DNA from: Streptacidiphilus melanogenes
Lineage (GTDB): Bacteria; Actinomycetota; Actinomycetes; Streptomycetales; Streptomycetaceae
Assembly: GCF_000787835.1 (NCBI RefSeq)
Contig: NZ_BBPP01000012.1
Span: 102,211 to 166,210 of the forward strand
DNA: 64,000 nt
Direction: 5' to 3'
Both the position numbers and the translations under genes were made by a program. Positions 15,746 to 26,400 of the stretch are shown here, piece by piece. The notes beneath the pieces were generated by a model that was not told the DNA's origin, did no database searches, and was given only the letters and a program-made list of their open reading frames with translations. Every line of letters begins with the position of its first letter. Position 1 is the first letter of the stretch.

Positions 15746-17677
15746 TCAGGGTTGGTGCCAGACCTCCAGTTCGCCGGTGGCATCGAGGGTGTAGTCGGTG
15801 GTGGTGCCGTTCTCGGTGACCTCGAGGCGGGCGGGGGTGTCGGAAGCGGCGGTGGCCGGGAGGACGGTCAGCTGGGTGACGGCGTTCCAGCCCGTGGCCG
15901 GAGCCGGTGCCGGAGCCGGCGTCGGTGCCGGGTGGGTGAGAGGTTCGGCGGTCGTCGCGTAGGTGCCGTCGCTCTGGCCTCGGTAGAGCTGGAGTTGGCC
16001 GACGGTGTCGAGAACGATCCGGTCGGTGAGGCCGTCGCCGGTGAGGTCGCCGAGAGCGGAGAGCCGCACCGCGGGTGCGGCGACGGTGAAGCGGTAGCCG
16101 GTCGTGGGGGAGGTGCGGGCGTCGGTGGTGGTGAAGCGGACGTACAGGGTGTGCGTGCCCGCCGCCGACGGGGTGAGGGTGATCGTCGCCTGACCGGCCG
16201 GGTCGGGCTGCACCGTCGTCGGCGTGACGCCCGTGGAGGTGAAGGGCTGGTCGAGGCTGTACTGGAATGCCGCAGTCCCGGCCGCCTGCGCGGTGGTGAG
16301 CCGGAATGTGCCGGGGGTTCCGGCAGGGGAGCCCGCCTGCGCGGCGGGGTACTGCGTGGAGGTGACGGTCGGGGCCGTCAGCGGCATGGGCTTCGGCGGC
16401 TTGGGCTCACCCGGCTTGGGCCTGCCCGGGGCGGTCGGCCGACGCGGGGGAGTGGGCTTTCCCGGCCGGGCCGGTGTGGTGGGGGGCGGCAGGGCCGGAT
16501 CGCCGGGATCGGGACGGACGGCGCCGAGAACCGGATTGCGGTCCAGGGGCACGATGTCGACGACGGCGCCGGGGCGCGGGGCCTGGATGACCCTGCCGTC
16601 GCCGAGGTAGAGGGCGACGTGGCTCGCACCGGCGAAGTACACGACCAGGTCGCCGGGCCGCAGCTCGCCGAGCGGAACGTGCTGAAGCTGCGCCCACTGG
16701 TCCTGGCTCGTGCGCGGGATGGCGATGCCCGCGTGCGCCCACGCCTGCGAGGTCAGGCCGGAGCAGTCGAAGGTGTCCGGACCCGACGCGCCCCACACGT
16801 ACGGCTTGCCGAGCTGGGCCACGGCGTAGCGGACCGCGGCCGCACCGGCGACCGAGGGCCGGTCGCTCGCGGAGGCGAGGGCTGCCATGACGACGGCCGC
16901 CTGGAGGGTGGGGTCGGAAGTCTGCGCGGCGGCGACCTGGACCACCGGAGGCACGCTGTCGCTCGCCTGACCGGGATGCTGATAGCGGTGGATCCAGGAC
17001 AGGACGTCGGCCAGGTACGGCGCGGAGTGGTTGTACGCGCGGATCGCCCTGTCCAGTCCGCTGCCGGAGGCGAGGTCGCCGCCCGCCGCGCACAGGTAGT
17101 GGCCTGCGGCCAGGGCCGCGTCGTAGACGTTGTTCGGGTCCTTGCGGCCGTCGCCGTTCCCGTCCGCACCCCACGTCGCCCAGGTCGACGGCAGGAACTG
17201 CATCGGGCCGACGGCACGGGCCCAACTGCCGTCGTTCGCCCGGACGGCGGCGAACGCCTGACCGTCGAGCGCCGGCCCCACGATCGGGTGGACCGTGGTG
17301 CCGTCGGCGGTGACCTGCCCGCCGTCGGCCTGGCCGGACTCGACCTGCCCGATGGCGGCGAGGACCGGCCAACTGAGGTGGCATCCCGGGTCGGTGGCCG
17401 CGATGGCCGCGGTGGCCCTGCGGTAGGCGTCGGCGACGATCGCGGGGACTGCGACCAGCCCGGGGCTCGTGCTGACGGGCAGCGCGCCCGCGCCCGGGAC
17501 TGGGTTCGACGCCGCGGCGGTGCCGCTGCGGGCCGCCGGAGCGTAGGCGGCCGGGGGAGTGGTCGGCGTCGCGGGTGCCGCGGCGGCCCCGGCGAGTTGG
17601 GCGACGGTCGCGGTCAGCGCGGTGGCGCAGGCGAGGCGGGCGAGACGGGACGGAAGGCCAGGGAAGACAAGGTGCAT
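15746..17677 (-). CDS. Secreted wall hydrolase: lytic transglycosylase + NlpC/P60 + FG-GAP
   Basis: A 643-aa exported protein. Signal peptide about 1-33. A transglycosylase-type lysozyme fold spans about 70-200 (LAAIGQVESGQADGG with the catalytic Glu, AVGPMQFLPSTWATWG). An NlpC/P60 endopeptidase spans about 280-385, with Cys305 in DCSGL and His353 in SHVALYLGD. A Pro-rich linker follows (about 400-440), then an Ig-like domain, then a C-terminal FG-GAP-type stretch (LGDLTGDGLTDRIVLD). It would cut both glycan strands and stem peptides of peptidoglycan. The lipoprotein gene 42 bp upstream may be co-transcribed. Confidence 0.9.
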   Translation of the reverse strand: MHLVFPGLPSRLARLACATALTATVAQLAGAAAAPATPTTPPAAYAPAARSGTAAASNPVPGAGALPVSTSPGLVAVPAIVADAYRRATAAIAATDPGCHLSWPVLAAIGQVESGQADGGQVTADGTTVHPIVGPALDGQAFAAVRANDGSWARAVGPMQFLPSTWATWGADGNGDGRKDPNNVYDAALAAGHYLCAAGGDLASGSGLDRAIRAYNHSAPYLADVLSWIHRYQHPGQASDSVPPVVQVAAAQTSDPTLQAAVVMAALASASDRPSVAGAAAVRYAVAQLGKPYVWGASGPDTFDCSGLTSQAWAHAGIAIPRTSQDQWAQLQHVPLGELRPGDLVVYFAGASHVALYLGDGRVIQAPRPGAVVDIVPLDRNPVLGAVRPDPGDPALPPPTTPARPGKPTPPRRPTAPGRPKPGEPKPPKPMPLTAPTVTSTQYPAAQAGSPAGTPGTFRLTTAQAAGTAAFQYSLDQPFTSTGVTPTTVQPDPAGQATITLTPSAAGTHTLYVRFTTTDARTSPTTGYRFTVAAPAVRLSALGDLTGDGLTDRIVLDTVGQLQLYRGQSDGTYATTAEPLTHPAPTPAPAPAPATGWNAVTQLTVLPATAASDTPARLEVTENGTTTDYTLDATGELEVWHQP

Positions 17678-17719
17678 GAGTGGAGAGAGATAGGGGATCG
17701 GTCGGGGCGGTGAGGGCGC

Positions 17720-18274
17720 TCAGCTGCAGTCGAGGCTGTTGTCCTTGGCCTGGAAGAAGGTCATGGGGCCGGTGCGGACCTTGCCGGTGGCGGGGTCGGT
17801 GTCGTTGCCGGCGTTCTGGTGGGCGACGGTGATGGTCCAGTCGCCGTGGTCGAGCGCGATGGTGTCGGGCCCGGCCCCGGCGTCGGGGGTCCAGCCGGAG
17901 GCCTTGACGGCGTGCTCCAGCGTGGTGGCGACCTGGGCGGCGTGAGCGTTGGGGACCAGCAACAGGAGGCTGTTGAGGCAGTACTTCGCACTCGTGCTGG
18001 TCAGCGAGCCGCCCGGGTGCAGGTCCACCACGGCGTCGCCCTTGAGGCCGGCAGCGCTCACGGCCTGGTTCATCTCGGTCCGGATCTGCGCGAACTGGGT
18101 CTGGCGGGCGGTGGTGGCCGGGTCGGCGGCCGCGGTCCGGTGGGCGGCCGGGGACACCGGCGCCGTGCCGGTGCCGACGTCATGGCCGGCGCCGCAGGCG
18201 GTGAGGAGCAGAGCGGCGGTGGTCGCTCCGGCGGCGCAGGCGAGCGTGCGAGCGGTGTGGTGGCGGTGCGTCAT
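17720..18274 (-). CDS. Lipoprotein of unknown function
   Basis: 184 aa. A type II signal peptide with lipobox LTAC (Cys27) follows a His-rich N-terminus. The mature part contains DAVVDLHPGGSLTS, one Cys in KYCLNSL and a terminal Cys (SLDCS) that could pair, with no enzymatic motif recognised. It lies between the terminator of the FG-GAP gene and the wall hydrolase gene and reads in the same direction as the latter. Confidence 0.75.
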   Translation of the reverse strand: MTHRHHTARTLACAAGATTAALLLTACGAGHDVGTGTAPVSPAAHRTAAADPATTARQTQFAQIRTEMNQAVSAAGLKGDAVVDLHPGGSLTSTSAKYCLNSLLLLVPNAHAAQVATTLEHAVKASGWTPDAGAGPDTIALDHGDWTITVAHQNAGNDTDPATGKVRTGPMTFFQAKDNSLDCS

Positions 18275-18328
18275 GGTGCGGTTCCTGACAGCTGGGAGTG
18301 GTGGTCGGGGTGAGCGGCGAACAGGGCC

Positions 18329-18363
18329 GGGGCCCGCCCGCCCTGCACAGGCGGGCGGGCCCC
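18329..18363 (-). terminator. Strong hairpin terminator of the FG-GAP protein gene
   Basis: A perfect 14-bp GC stem (18329-18342 with 18350-18363) and a 7-nt loop lie 12 bp beyond the stop at 18375. Confidence 0.8.
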
Positions 18364-18374
18364 TGCGTGTCCGG

Positions 18375-21300
18375 CTACATGCCGTTCCAGTCCCCGGTGA
18401 CGGGGGTGTCGGTGGAGATGCCGAACAGCGTCGACTGGCTGGTGGTTCCCGAGGTGAGGGAGTCGTCCAGGTAGAAGGTGCTGTTGGCGGAGTGGCGGAC
18501 GCCGAAGGTGGTGGTGCCGTTCCCGGTCCAGTCGCCGGTGAACGGGGCGTCGCCCGAGGAGCCGAAGACCTGGGTGGACAGCGCGGTGGCGTTGGTCAGT
18601 GAGGCGGCGGGGATGAACTGCTCGGTGCTGGGGCGGTAGACGCCGATGCTGTCGACGCCGGTGCCAGTCCAGTCGCCCACCAGCGGCTGGTCGCCGCTGT
18701 CGCCGTACCAGACCACGTGGTCGGCGTTCGAGACGGTCAGCGAGTCGTCGAGGTAGAAGTGCTCGTTGCCCGGCCGGTAGACGCCGATGGTGGTGATGCC
18801 GTCGCCGTTCCAGTCGCCGACGACGGGGGTGTCGCCGGAGTCGCCGAAGCGAATGGTGTGGTCGATCTCGGAGACCGTGTTGGAGTCGTCCAGGTAGAAC
18901 GTCTCGTTGCTCGGCCGGTAGACGCCGACCCCGTCGACGCCGGTGCCGGACCAGTCACCGACCAGCGGGACGTCGCCAGCCTGGGCGAACCCGAGGGTGA
19001 GGCTGTGGTCGAGGGTCGTGCTGTTGTTGGCCTTGTCGAAGTAGAAGGTGACGTTGCTCGACCGGTAGACCCCGATGCTGCTGGTGGGGTGGAGCGGTCG
19101 GACGCCCTCGAGGGTCTGGGTGCCCTCCGCCCAACCGACCGTGCTGACCGGGGTCGCGGAGCCGAGCGTGACCGTGCTGCCGTTGACCGTCGTCGGGATG
19201 TCGAACAGCCGGCCGGTCTTGTTCGTGGCCCAGATCGTGGGGCCGGATCCGTCCTCGGGCCCGTCGCTGGTGACGGACGGGTACTGGCCGACGCGGTAGC
19301 CGCTCGCGGCGATGGTGCTGGCCGAGGGGGCCGCCGTCAGGCTCTGCCAGGACTCGACGCCGGTGAACTGCAGCAGCGCGCCGGTGCTCAGGGAACGCAC
19401 CCACAGGGCTGGCGAGCCGCCCACCAGACCGGGGGACATCAGCGTGTAGTCGGACAGCCAGCTGCCGCTGGCCAGCATGGTTGCCGTGTGGAACGTGGAG
19501 CCGGACGCGGTGTACAGCCACAGCGACGGGGTGCCGCCGTAGTTCTCCAGGGCCAGCAGGGCGGGCTTGTTGTTGGTGGCGCTGGTGGCGGGCAGTGCGA
19601 CGAGCTGCTGCACGGAGGACCAGTCGGTCTGGTTGTACAGGCTGTTGCCGGTGACGACGGGTCGGGCCTCGCCGCCGCTCAGCGTCCACGAGGTCGTGGG
19701 GCTGCAGTTGTTGTTGTCGGAGGCCACGTGCAGGCTGCCGGACTGGATGACGACGAGGTCGTCGCACGTCTGGCCGGTGAGCGAGCCGTTGTGGGCGATC
19801 AGCGCCCCGGCGAAGCTGGTGCCGTTGGGCGCGGAGGTGCTCTTGATCATGACGGCGCCGCCGTCGGGGTTGCCGCCCGAGCCGTTGGGGCTGACGGCGA
19901 ACGGGTCGCTGTAGTAGCGGATGTTGCCCTGCGCGTCGATGACGGCCAGGTCGGGCTTGTGGTCGCCGTCCAGGTCCCCGGAGGTGCCCGGGGTGAAGGC
20001 GCCGTCGGCGAGGTAGTAGTCGAAGTGCTGCGGGGCCGACTGGTTGCCCGCGTTGTCGACGGTGTCGTACCACACGACGTGGGTGCCCCAGCTGGTGGCG
20101 GGCAGGGTGATCGTCGCCGTGGCGGCGGTGACCGACCGCTCCTCGGCGCCCCCGCTGTTCAGCGAGGTGCCGTCGATGTTGTAGTCGATCTTCGCGATGC
20201 CGGAGGGGTTGGTGCCCGAGTCGGACGCGGTCAGGTTGAGGGTGCCGGTCTGGGGTCCGACGCTCGTGGGCGGGGCGCTGGAGGAGACGGAGACGGCCGG
20301 CGCGGTGAAGTCGGTCCGGAACCAGCAGGAGGTGCTGCTGCTGGGCGCGGCCGCGCTGCTGTAGGCGCCGCCGTCGGACTGCGCGTAGACCTGCCACTGG
20401 TACTCCTCGCCGTCACCGAGCGTGGGAGGAGTCACGCTCACCGGCTGCGGAGTGCTCTGCGCGGTGACGGTGGGACCGTTCAGGTTCGTCCAGGTCGTGT
20501 TGCCGATCTTCTGGTACCAGAAGTCGGCGGTCTCCGCGTAGCCCGTGTCGGGGCCGGTCAGCGCGGCGTTCAGGGTGACCGTCCTGGAGTCGTTCGCGTC
20601 GATCCAGGTGCCGGGTGCGGTGGTGTTGCAGGCGGTGGTGGCACCGGTGTTGGTGACCGACAGGCTGCTCGGCAGGTTCGGCGTGGACCAGTAGGTCACC
20701 TCGAGATCCGGGTGGCCGGAGTCGGTCGCACTGCCGATCAGGTGCCGGTAGGCGGTGTCGTCGCTCTCGTCGTGCGCCTGCAGGACCATCGTCTGGGTCT
20801 GGTAGCCGGACGCGATCGCGTTCTGCACCAGCGAGGTCACGTCGAAGTTGGCGTTGCCCGTGGTGTTGCTGGTGATGCTGGGGAAGTTCGCCGAGGCGGC
20901 CACCGCGCCCCACACGCTCTGGTTGCTCCAGGTGGTGCCGGAGCTGATCCCGCCGCCACCGTGCAGGTCGATCTGCTTGGTGCCGGACCACGAGGAGGTG
21001 GGCCCCTGCTCGGTCATGCTGAACGTGGCGCCGGTGACGTGCTTGCCGGCGAGCTTGCTCATGTCGAAGGAGAACAGCGCACGGGTGATGCCGAAGCCGG
21101 TGCACCCGCTCGAGCCGTCGGAGCACCAGTTGTCGTAGCCGACGCGGGCGAGGTTGTCGGTGCTGTTGTTGCTGCCCTCCCAGTAGCTCGTCCCCGAGTC
21201 GACGGACGAGATCCACGTCCAGCCGGGCTCGGACGGAGCCATCGACGGGTCGATGATCAGCGGGTAGGTGGCGTCGCTCCCGGTCAGGGAGCCGGTGGGC

Positions 21301-22238
21301 GGCACCAGGTCCAGGCCGTCGCCGCTCACGGCGACGCCGAGGTCGGCGACCGGGTGGGCGTTGTCGAGGGACGCCTTGGGGGAGCCGTCGGAGCTCTGAG
21401 CGCTCTTCGCCCGCGCGGCCGGCGCGGCGCCTGCGATACCCGTGGTGCCCGAGCCGGCGGCCGACGTGGCGCCGGACCACATGGTGGCGGTGGGCGAGGA
21501 GAACACGGCGTCACCGTGCGCGTCCGTGACCTGGAGCCCGTCGGCGGCGCTCTTGCTGACCTTCAGGCCCGAGCTGGTCCGGACGCCGAAGTGGATGTCC
21601 TTCAGCGCCGGGTTCGCCGCCGCGGCGGCGTTCTGCACGACCAGGTGCTCGGTGTAGCCGCCGCCGGTGCCCGCGGTCATCTGCAGGTCCACACCCGGAT
21701 ACACCGACGCGTAGGTGGCGGTCGCACCGGAAACCGTCGGGGCGGGCAGCGGGCTCGGCCAGGAGACCGAGATCTGCTGGCCGTCCCCGTTCGTCAGCGT
21801 CACCAGCGGAGCGGTCCCGCCGGGGGAGAACGTGAGGCCCGAAACGGCCGCCTTCGGCGAGTAGCCCCCGTCGGAGTCGCGCTGCAGGGACGCGTCGACC
21901 GGCACCCAGCCGCCGTGCTGGTTCACCTGGAAGGGGAACGGGCTGGCCGTGTAGGTGAAGCTGCCGTCCGGATTCGCCTTCGTGGTCGAACTCTCGGTGT
22001 TGTCTGCGGTGACCGTCACGCTCTTGTGCGTGCTCTCCGCCTGCGCCTGCGCGATCGCCTCGGGCGAGGCCACGACCGGCGGCGCGTCGGCGCTCGCAGC
22101 GGCGTGGGCCACGGCCGGCGCGAGCGCCGACAGCGGCGCCGCGAGCAGGGCGCCGGCTGCCAGGCCGGCGATCCGTCTGGCCAGCGGACGTGCGGGCGCG
22201 GCGCCGTTCAGCGCGCGCCGGGTGGAACTGTGCGGCAT
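18375..22238 (-). CDS. Large secreted DNRLRE / FG-GAP repeat surface protein (1287 aa)
   Basis: Signal peptide about 1-45. An N-terminal beta-rich segment follows, of the kind seen at the front of actinobacterial RHS/WapA-like proteins (FPFQVNQHGGWVPVDASLQR). Then a DNRLRE-type domain (about 340-515: YWEGSNNSTDNLARVGY, TRALFSFDMSKLAGK), Ig-like modules (about 530-740), and an FG-GAP-type stretch (DLDGDHKPDLAVIDAQGNIRYY). The last about 235 residues are five 47-residue FG-GAP/VCBS-like repeats: GVYRPSNETFYLDD, GDTPVVGDWNGDGIT. It is probably a wall-associated adhesin or carbohydrate binder; no catalytic site is seen. Confidence 0.8.
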   Translation of the reverse strand: MPHSSTRRALNGAAPARPLARRIAGLAAGALLAAPLSALAPAVAHAAASADAPPVVASPEAIAQAQAESTHKSVTVTADNTESSTTKANPDGSFTYTASPFPFQVNQHGGWVPVDASLQRDSDGGYSPKAAVSGLTFSPGGTAPLVTLTNGDGQQISVSWPSPLPAPTVSGATATYASVYPGVDLQMTAGTGGGYTEHLVVQNAAAAANPALKDIHFGVRTSSGLKVSKSAADGLQVTDAHGDAVFSSPTATMWSGATSAAGSGTTGIAGAAPAARAKSAQSSDGSPKASLDNAHPVADLGVAVSGDGLDLVPPTGSLTGSDATYPLIIDPSMAPSEPGWTWISSVDSGTSYWEGSNNSTDNLARVGYDNWCSDGSSGCTGFGITRALFSFDMSKLAGKHVTGATFSMTEQGPTSSWSGTKQIDLHGGGGISSGTTWSNQSVWGAVAASANFPSITSNTTGNANFDVTSLVQNAIASGYQTQTMVLQAHDESDDTAYRHLIGSATDSGHPDLEVTYWSTPNLPSSLSVTNTGATTACNTTAPGTWIDANDSRTVTLNAALTGPDTGYAETADFWYQKIGNTTWTNLNGPTVTAQSTPQPVSVTPPTLGDGEEYQWQVYAQSDGGAYSSAAAPSSSTSCWFRTDFTAPAVSVSSSAPPTSVGPQTGTLNLTASDSGTNPSGIAKIDYNIDGTSLNSGGAEERSVTAATATITLPATSWGTHVVWYDTVDNAGNQSAPQHFDYYLADGAFTPGTSGDLDGDHKPDLAVIDAQGNIRYYSDPFAVSPNGSGGNPDGGAVMIKSTSAPNGTSFAGALIAHNGSLTGQTCDDLVVIQSGSLHVASDNNNCSPTTSWTLSGGEARPVVTGNSLYNQTDWSSVQQLVALPATSATNNKPALLALENYGGTPSLWLYTASGSTFHTATMLASGSWLSDYTLMSPGLVGGSPALWVRSLSTGALLQFTGVESWQSLTAAPSASTIAASGYRVGQYPSVTSDGPEDGSGPTIWATNKTGRLFDIPTTVNGSTVTLGSATPVSTVGWAEGTQTLEGVRPLHPTSSIGVYRSSNVTFYFDKANNSTTLDHSLTLGFAQAGDVPLVGDWSGTGVDGVGVYRPSNETFYLDDSNTVSEIDHTIRFGDSGDTPVVGDWNGDGITTIGVYRPGNEHFYLDDSLTVSNADHVVWYGDSGDQPLVGDWTGTGVDSIGVYRPSTEQFIPAASLTNATALSTQVFGSSGDAPFTGDWTGNGTTTFGVRHSANSTFYLDDSLTSGTTSQSTLFGISTDTPVTGDWNGM

Positions 22239-22275
22239 GGTTCTGGTCCTGGGGGTCGGGGATCGGGTCGGTGGT

Positions 22276-22863
22276 TCAGCCGACTTGGACGTAGGTGCTG
22301 GGGGTGCCGGCGTCGGTGTGGGTGGTGTCGGGGGTGGTGTAGCCGACGGCCCAGATGCCGCTGGTGGTGGCGGTGGCGTGGAGGGTGTAGTACCCGGTGC
22401 TGCTGGTCTGGGCGGTGGTGATGGTGTGCCAGGTGGTGGATCCGGTGGCGCGGAAGTAGAGGGTGACCTTGGCGTTGGGGATGCGGGCCCAGCCGGTCAT
22501 GCCCTGTTCCCACAGGCCGCCGGAGAAGGTGAGGGTCTGGCCGTGATGGGCGTGGGTGGTGCTCGGGGTTCCGCCGGTGATGTTGGTGAGGTAGCGGAAG
22601 GTGTGCACGGTGTTGCTGGTGGCGGTGGCGTACCCGGTGGTGGCGGGGGAGTAGAGGCGCCAGTAGCCGTGCGGGTTGGTGACGTGCAGGGTGTGGCTGC
22701 CGGTGGCTGCGGGGAGGGTGGCGATGGTGGTCCACCCGGTGTGGCCGTCGGCGGACTGCTGCAGCTGGACGTGGCCGGGGAGCGTGCCGTTGCTGCTGGT
22801 GGCGGCCTGGTGGAAGGTCAGGTTGCTGTGGGCGTCGATGCTCGCGCCGGAGAGCACACGGTA
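22276..22863 (-). pseudogene. C-terminal remnant of a surface protein with Ig-like modules
   Basis: About 195 codons encode two similar beta-sandwich modules (VQLQQSADGHTGWTTIATLP with YWRLYSPAT; VTLYFRATGSTTWHTITTAQ with GIWAVGYTTPDTTHT). No signal peptide or plausible N-terminal domain precedes them: upstream of about 22863 the frame stays open but composition becomes intergenic and AT-richer. I infer a gene cut off at its 5' side. It lies 37 bp before the FG-GAP protein start, in the same direction. Confidence 0.5.
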
Positions 22864-23408
22864 ACCCGCACCTCTAGGGCTCTGACCAGCGGGAACGCTC
22901 CGATGGGCTGTCAAGGATGTCTGATTGAGGGGGCTTTGACGCGGTTCGCCGTGATCATCTGTCGGCCGATCAGGTGAGAAGTGAATGAGGATCGGTCCAC
23001 ATGAAAAGAAGATGTGCAAAGCCAGTGAATCTGGACAATCTCCCGTGCTCGCAGTCACTGTTAACGCTTTGAAAGACTCCGGTAAGGAAGATCATTTTGC
23101 GGACACTGAGTACGTCGACGGATCAATGGATCCCTTACCTTGCAAGCCCGACCGGCGACGAGCTCCCCGCCGATGGAGCCCAGGTCAGGTCGTATGTGGG
23201 GTGCTTCGTACGGCGCAGGTCCGGGCATAGGCCGCAAGTTCCCGGTCAAGCGGTCTGCTATGTCCGATTTGGTGATCTTGGTGTTGCTATGCCCTCCCCA
23301 AGAAGGGTAAGAAGTTAATAATCGTCACTCCGGTTGGAGTTGTCGGGGGATCTACATTTCGTGATCGTCTCTGCGGCCTGGCCGCACACCATCGATCACG
23401 GGGGTCCC
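22864..23408. other. AT-richer intergenic region upstream of the RHS gene
   Basis: About 545 bp with lower GC than its surroundings and no convincing ORF. It separates the surface-protein genes on the minus strand from the RHS gene on the plus strand and must hold the RHS promoter. A TAATAA-like -10 lies near 23315-23320, but no good -35 is evident. The length hints at a long leader or regulatory region. Confidence 0.4.
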
Positions 23409-26400
23409 ATGGCCACCACACGCGGCTCACGCCGCGCCCGGCGGTTCCGCTCCAGACTGACCGGCCTGCTGGCGCTGGTCACCGTCTTCGGTCTGGGCTC
23501 GGTATTCGTGCCAGACGTGGCGTTCGCCGCCCAGTACCACAAGGGCCAGGTCTGGTCCCCGCCGCAGACGCCGCTCCCGCACGCCAAGCCCGTGCCCGGC
23601 AGCTACGCCGACGGTGCCCGAAGCCACGCCGCCGCCCCCGCGCAGCACCCGTTCCACGCCCCTGCGGTCGCGCTGCCCAAGGCCGGACAGAGCACCACGG
23701 CGCTGACGAAGGGCCAGGTCACAGAGCTGGCGAAGAGCCGCGTGGTGTCCGGAACGGCCGCGCGCGTGGGCTCCTCCCCGTTGTGGGTGGCCGCCGCGGC
23801 CACCGGCTCCGCCGCGCCCAGCGGCGTGCAGGTGCGCTTCGCCGACCCGGCCTCGGCCCGCAAGGGCGGCATCAAGTCCGGCGTGCTGTTCGGCCTGTCC
23901 CGCAACGACGTCTCGACGGCCGACGGCAAGGTCGCGGTCCAGCTGGACCCCAGCCTGCTCACCGGTGAGGGCGGCGCCAACCTCGGCTCGCGCATGCACC
24001 TGGTGGAGCTGCCGGCCTGCGCGCTGACCGCCCCTCAGGAAGCGGCCTGCCAGAAGCAGACCCCCGTCACCGCCGTGCGCGACCCGCACAGCGGACGCAT
24101 CGTCGCGGACCTGACCCTGCCCGCCGCCAAGGCCCCCGCCGCGGCCGAGCCGTCCACGACGACGGCCGCCACCCACGCCTCCCTCGTCGGCGGAACGACC
24201 CCGACCGCGACGTACGCGAGCGCGGTGAGCCCGCAGACTCCCGCGAGCCCGATGGTCGTCATGGCCGCCGTCGCCGGGCAGTCCGGCTCCACCGGCAGCT
24301 TCGCCGCGACCTCGATGAGGCCCTCCGACCAGTGGTCCGGCGGGGACGCGACCGGCGACTTCAACTACAGCTACCCGATCAACGTCCCGGCCTCCATCGG
24401 CGGGGCCGCGCCCTCGGTCACGCTCAACTACTCCTCCTCCAGCGTCGACGGCGAGAACGCCTCCACCAACTCCCAGACCTCCTGGGTCGGTGACGGCTGG
24501 TCCACCGCGTCGAACTTCATCGAGCGCAGCTACGAGGCCTGCTCCCAGGACGGCCTGTCCACCTCCTCCGACACCTGCTGGGCCTACGGCGGCCACGAGG
24601 TGAGCGTCTCCGGCAGCAACGGCGGCCAGCTCGTCTACGACGACACCAGCACCAAGTGGCACCTGTCCGCGGACAGCGGAGCCACCGTCACCCACCTGAC
24701 CGGTCTGAACAACGGCGCCTACAACGGCGAGGGCTGGGTCGTCACCCTGCAGGACGGCACCCGCATGTACTACGGCGCGGGCAAGCTGCCCACCGCCGAA
24801 GGCGGCACCGGCTCGGACACGGCCACCAACTCCGTTTCGACCGAGCCGATCTACTGCCCCAACAGCGCCGACCCCTGCTACTCCTCCACCACCGGCACCA
24901 GCTCCAACGCCACCAACATGGCCTACCGCTGGTACCTGGACTTCGTGATCGACCCGCACGGCAACACCACGGAGTACACCTACGGCCAGGAGACCAACTA
25001 CTACGCCCGCTCCAGCGCGCACACCCTGACCGTCTACGACCGCAGCGCCCACCTGGTCAACATCGAATACGGCTGGCGCGCCGCCGACATCGCCTCCGAA
25101 GGCGCCTCCCCGGCGCCCGCCGCGAAGGTCGTGTTCACCAACGCCACCCGCTGCATCCCCGGCACGGTCATCAGCGGACACACCGTCACCTCCACCGACT
25201 GCGCGTCCCTGACCTCCACCACCGCGCCGTACTGGCCCGACGTCCCCCAGGACCAGGTCTGCGCCTCCAGCGGCACCTGCACCAACTACTCGATGTCGTA
25301 CTTCTCGACCGTACGACTGACGACCATCACCACGGACGTCAACACCGGCAGCACCACCGCGAGCAGCTACAGCCCGGTCGACTCCTACTACCTGACCCAG
25401 TCCTATCCGGACCCGGGTGACGGCACCTCGCCCGCGCTGCGCTTCGACAGCATCGTCCGCCAGGGTCGCGACGGCACCTCCATCAGCATGCCGGCCGTGA
25501 GCTTCGGCTATGCCGCCATGGCCAACCGGGTCCCGGGCGCCGCGCAGTGGCAGGCCTTCAACCGCTACCGCATCACCGCGATCAACACCGAGACCGGCGA
25601 GACGATCAACGTCACCTACTCGGCCGCGGACTGCAACCAGTCCACCACCAGCCCGGATCTGCCGACCCCGTCGAACGACACCAGGCTGTGCTACCAGGAG
25701 TACTGGACCCCACCCGGTTCCACGCTGACCTCCGACTGGTTCGAGAAGTACGTCGTCAAGGAGGTCCGGCAGATAGACGAGGTCGGCGGCGCGCCGACCC
25801 GCTACACCGACTACATCTACGAGGGCACCCCGGCCTGGCACCGCAACGACTCCGTGCAGGTCGCCAACGCCCAGCGCACCTGGGACCAGTTCCGCGGCTA
25901 CGGCGACGTTCTCACCGAGACCGGCCACGGGACCGACCAGATCACCGACACCCACACCCTGTACCTGCGGGGCATGGACGGCGACTCGCAGTCCACCACG
26001 GGCGGCAGCCCGCGCTCGGTCACCGTCACCGACCTCCTCGGTGACACGATCACGGACTCCAACCAGTACGCCGGTCGCTCCTACGAGACCAAGACGTACA
26101 CCAGCCACACCGGCACCATGGTCCGCTACACCATCACGCTGCCCTGGTCCCACCTGACCGCGACCCACGCCGAGGGCACCCCGACCGGTACCCCTGCCGA
26201 GACGGCGTACTTCACCGGCGACGCGACCACCATCACGCGCGGCCTGATGGCCGACGGCACCACCTGGCGCACCGCCAAGACCGTCAACGTCTACTCGCCC
26301 ACCACCGGCCTGCTCACCCAGACCGACTCCCAGGGCGACACCTCCCTGCTGGGCACCGCCCACTCGCAGGAGACCTGCACCACCTACACCTACGCCACGC

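Noticed and set aside
18717..22421. 1234-codon plus-strand frame opposite the FG-GAP protein gene
   Set aside because: Shadow of the minus-strand gene: composition is Gly/Val/Arg/Ala-rich without motifs, while the minus strand shows signal peptide, DNRLRE and FG-GAP repeats.
22864..23058. N-terminal extension of the Ig-like remnant from an ATG at 23058
   Set aside because: The frame is open, but composition is intergenic, there is no signal peptide, and the segment does not resemble the beta-sandwich modules that follow.
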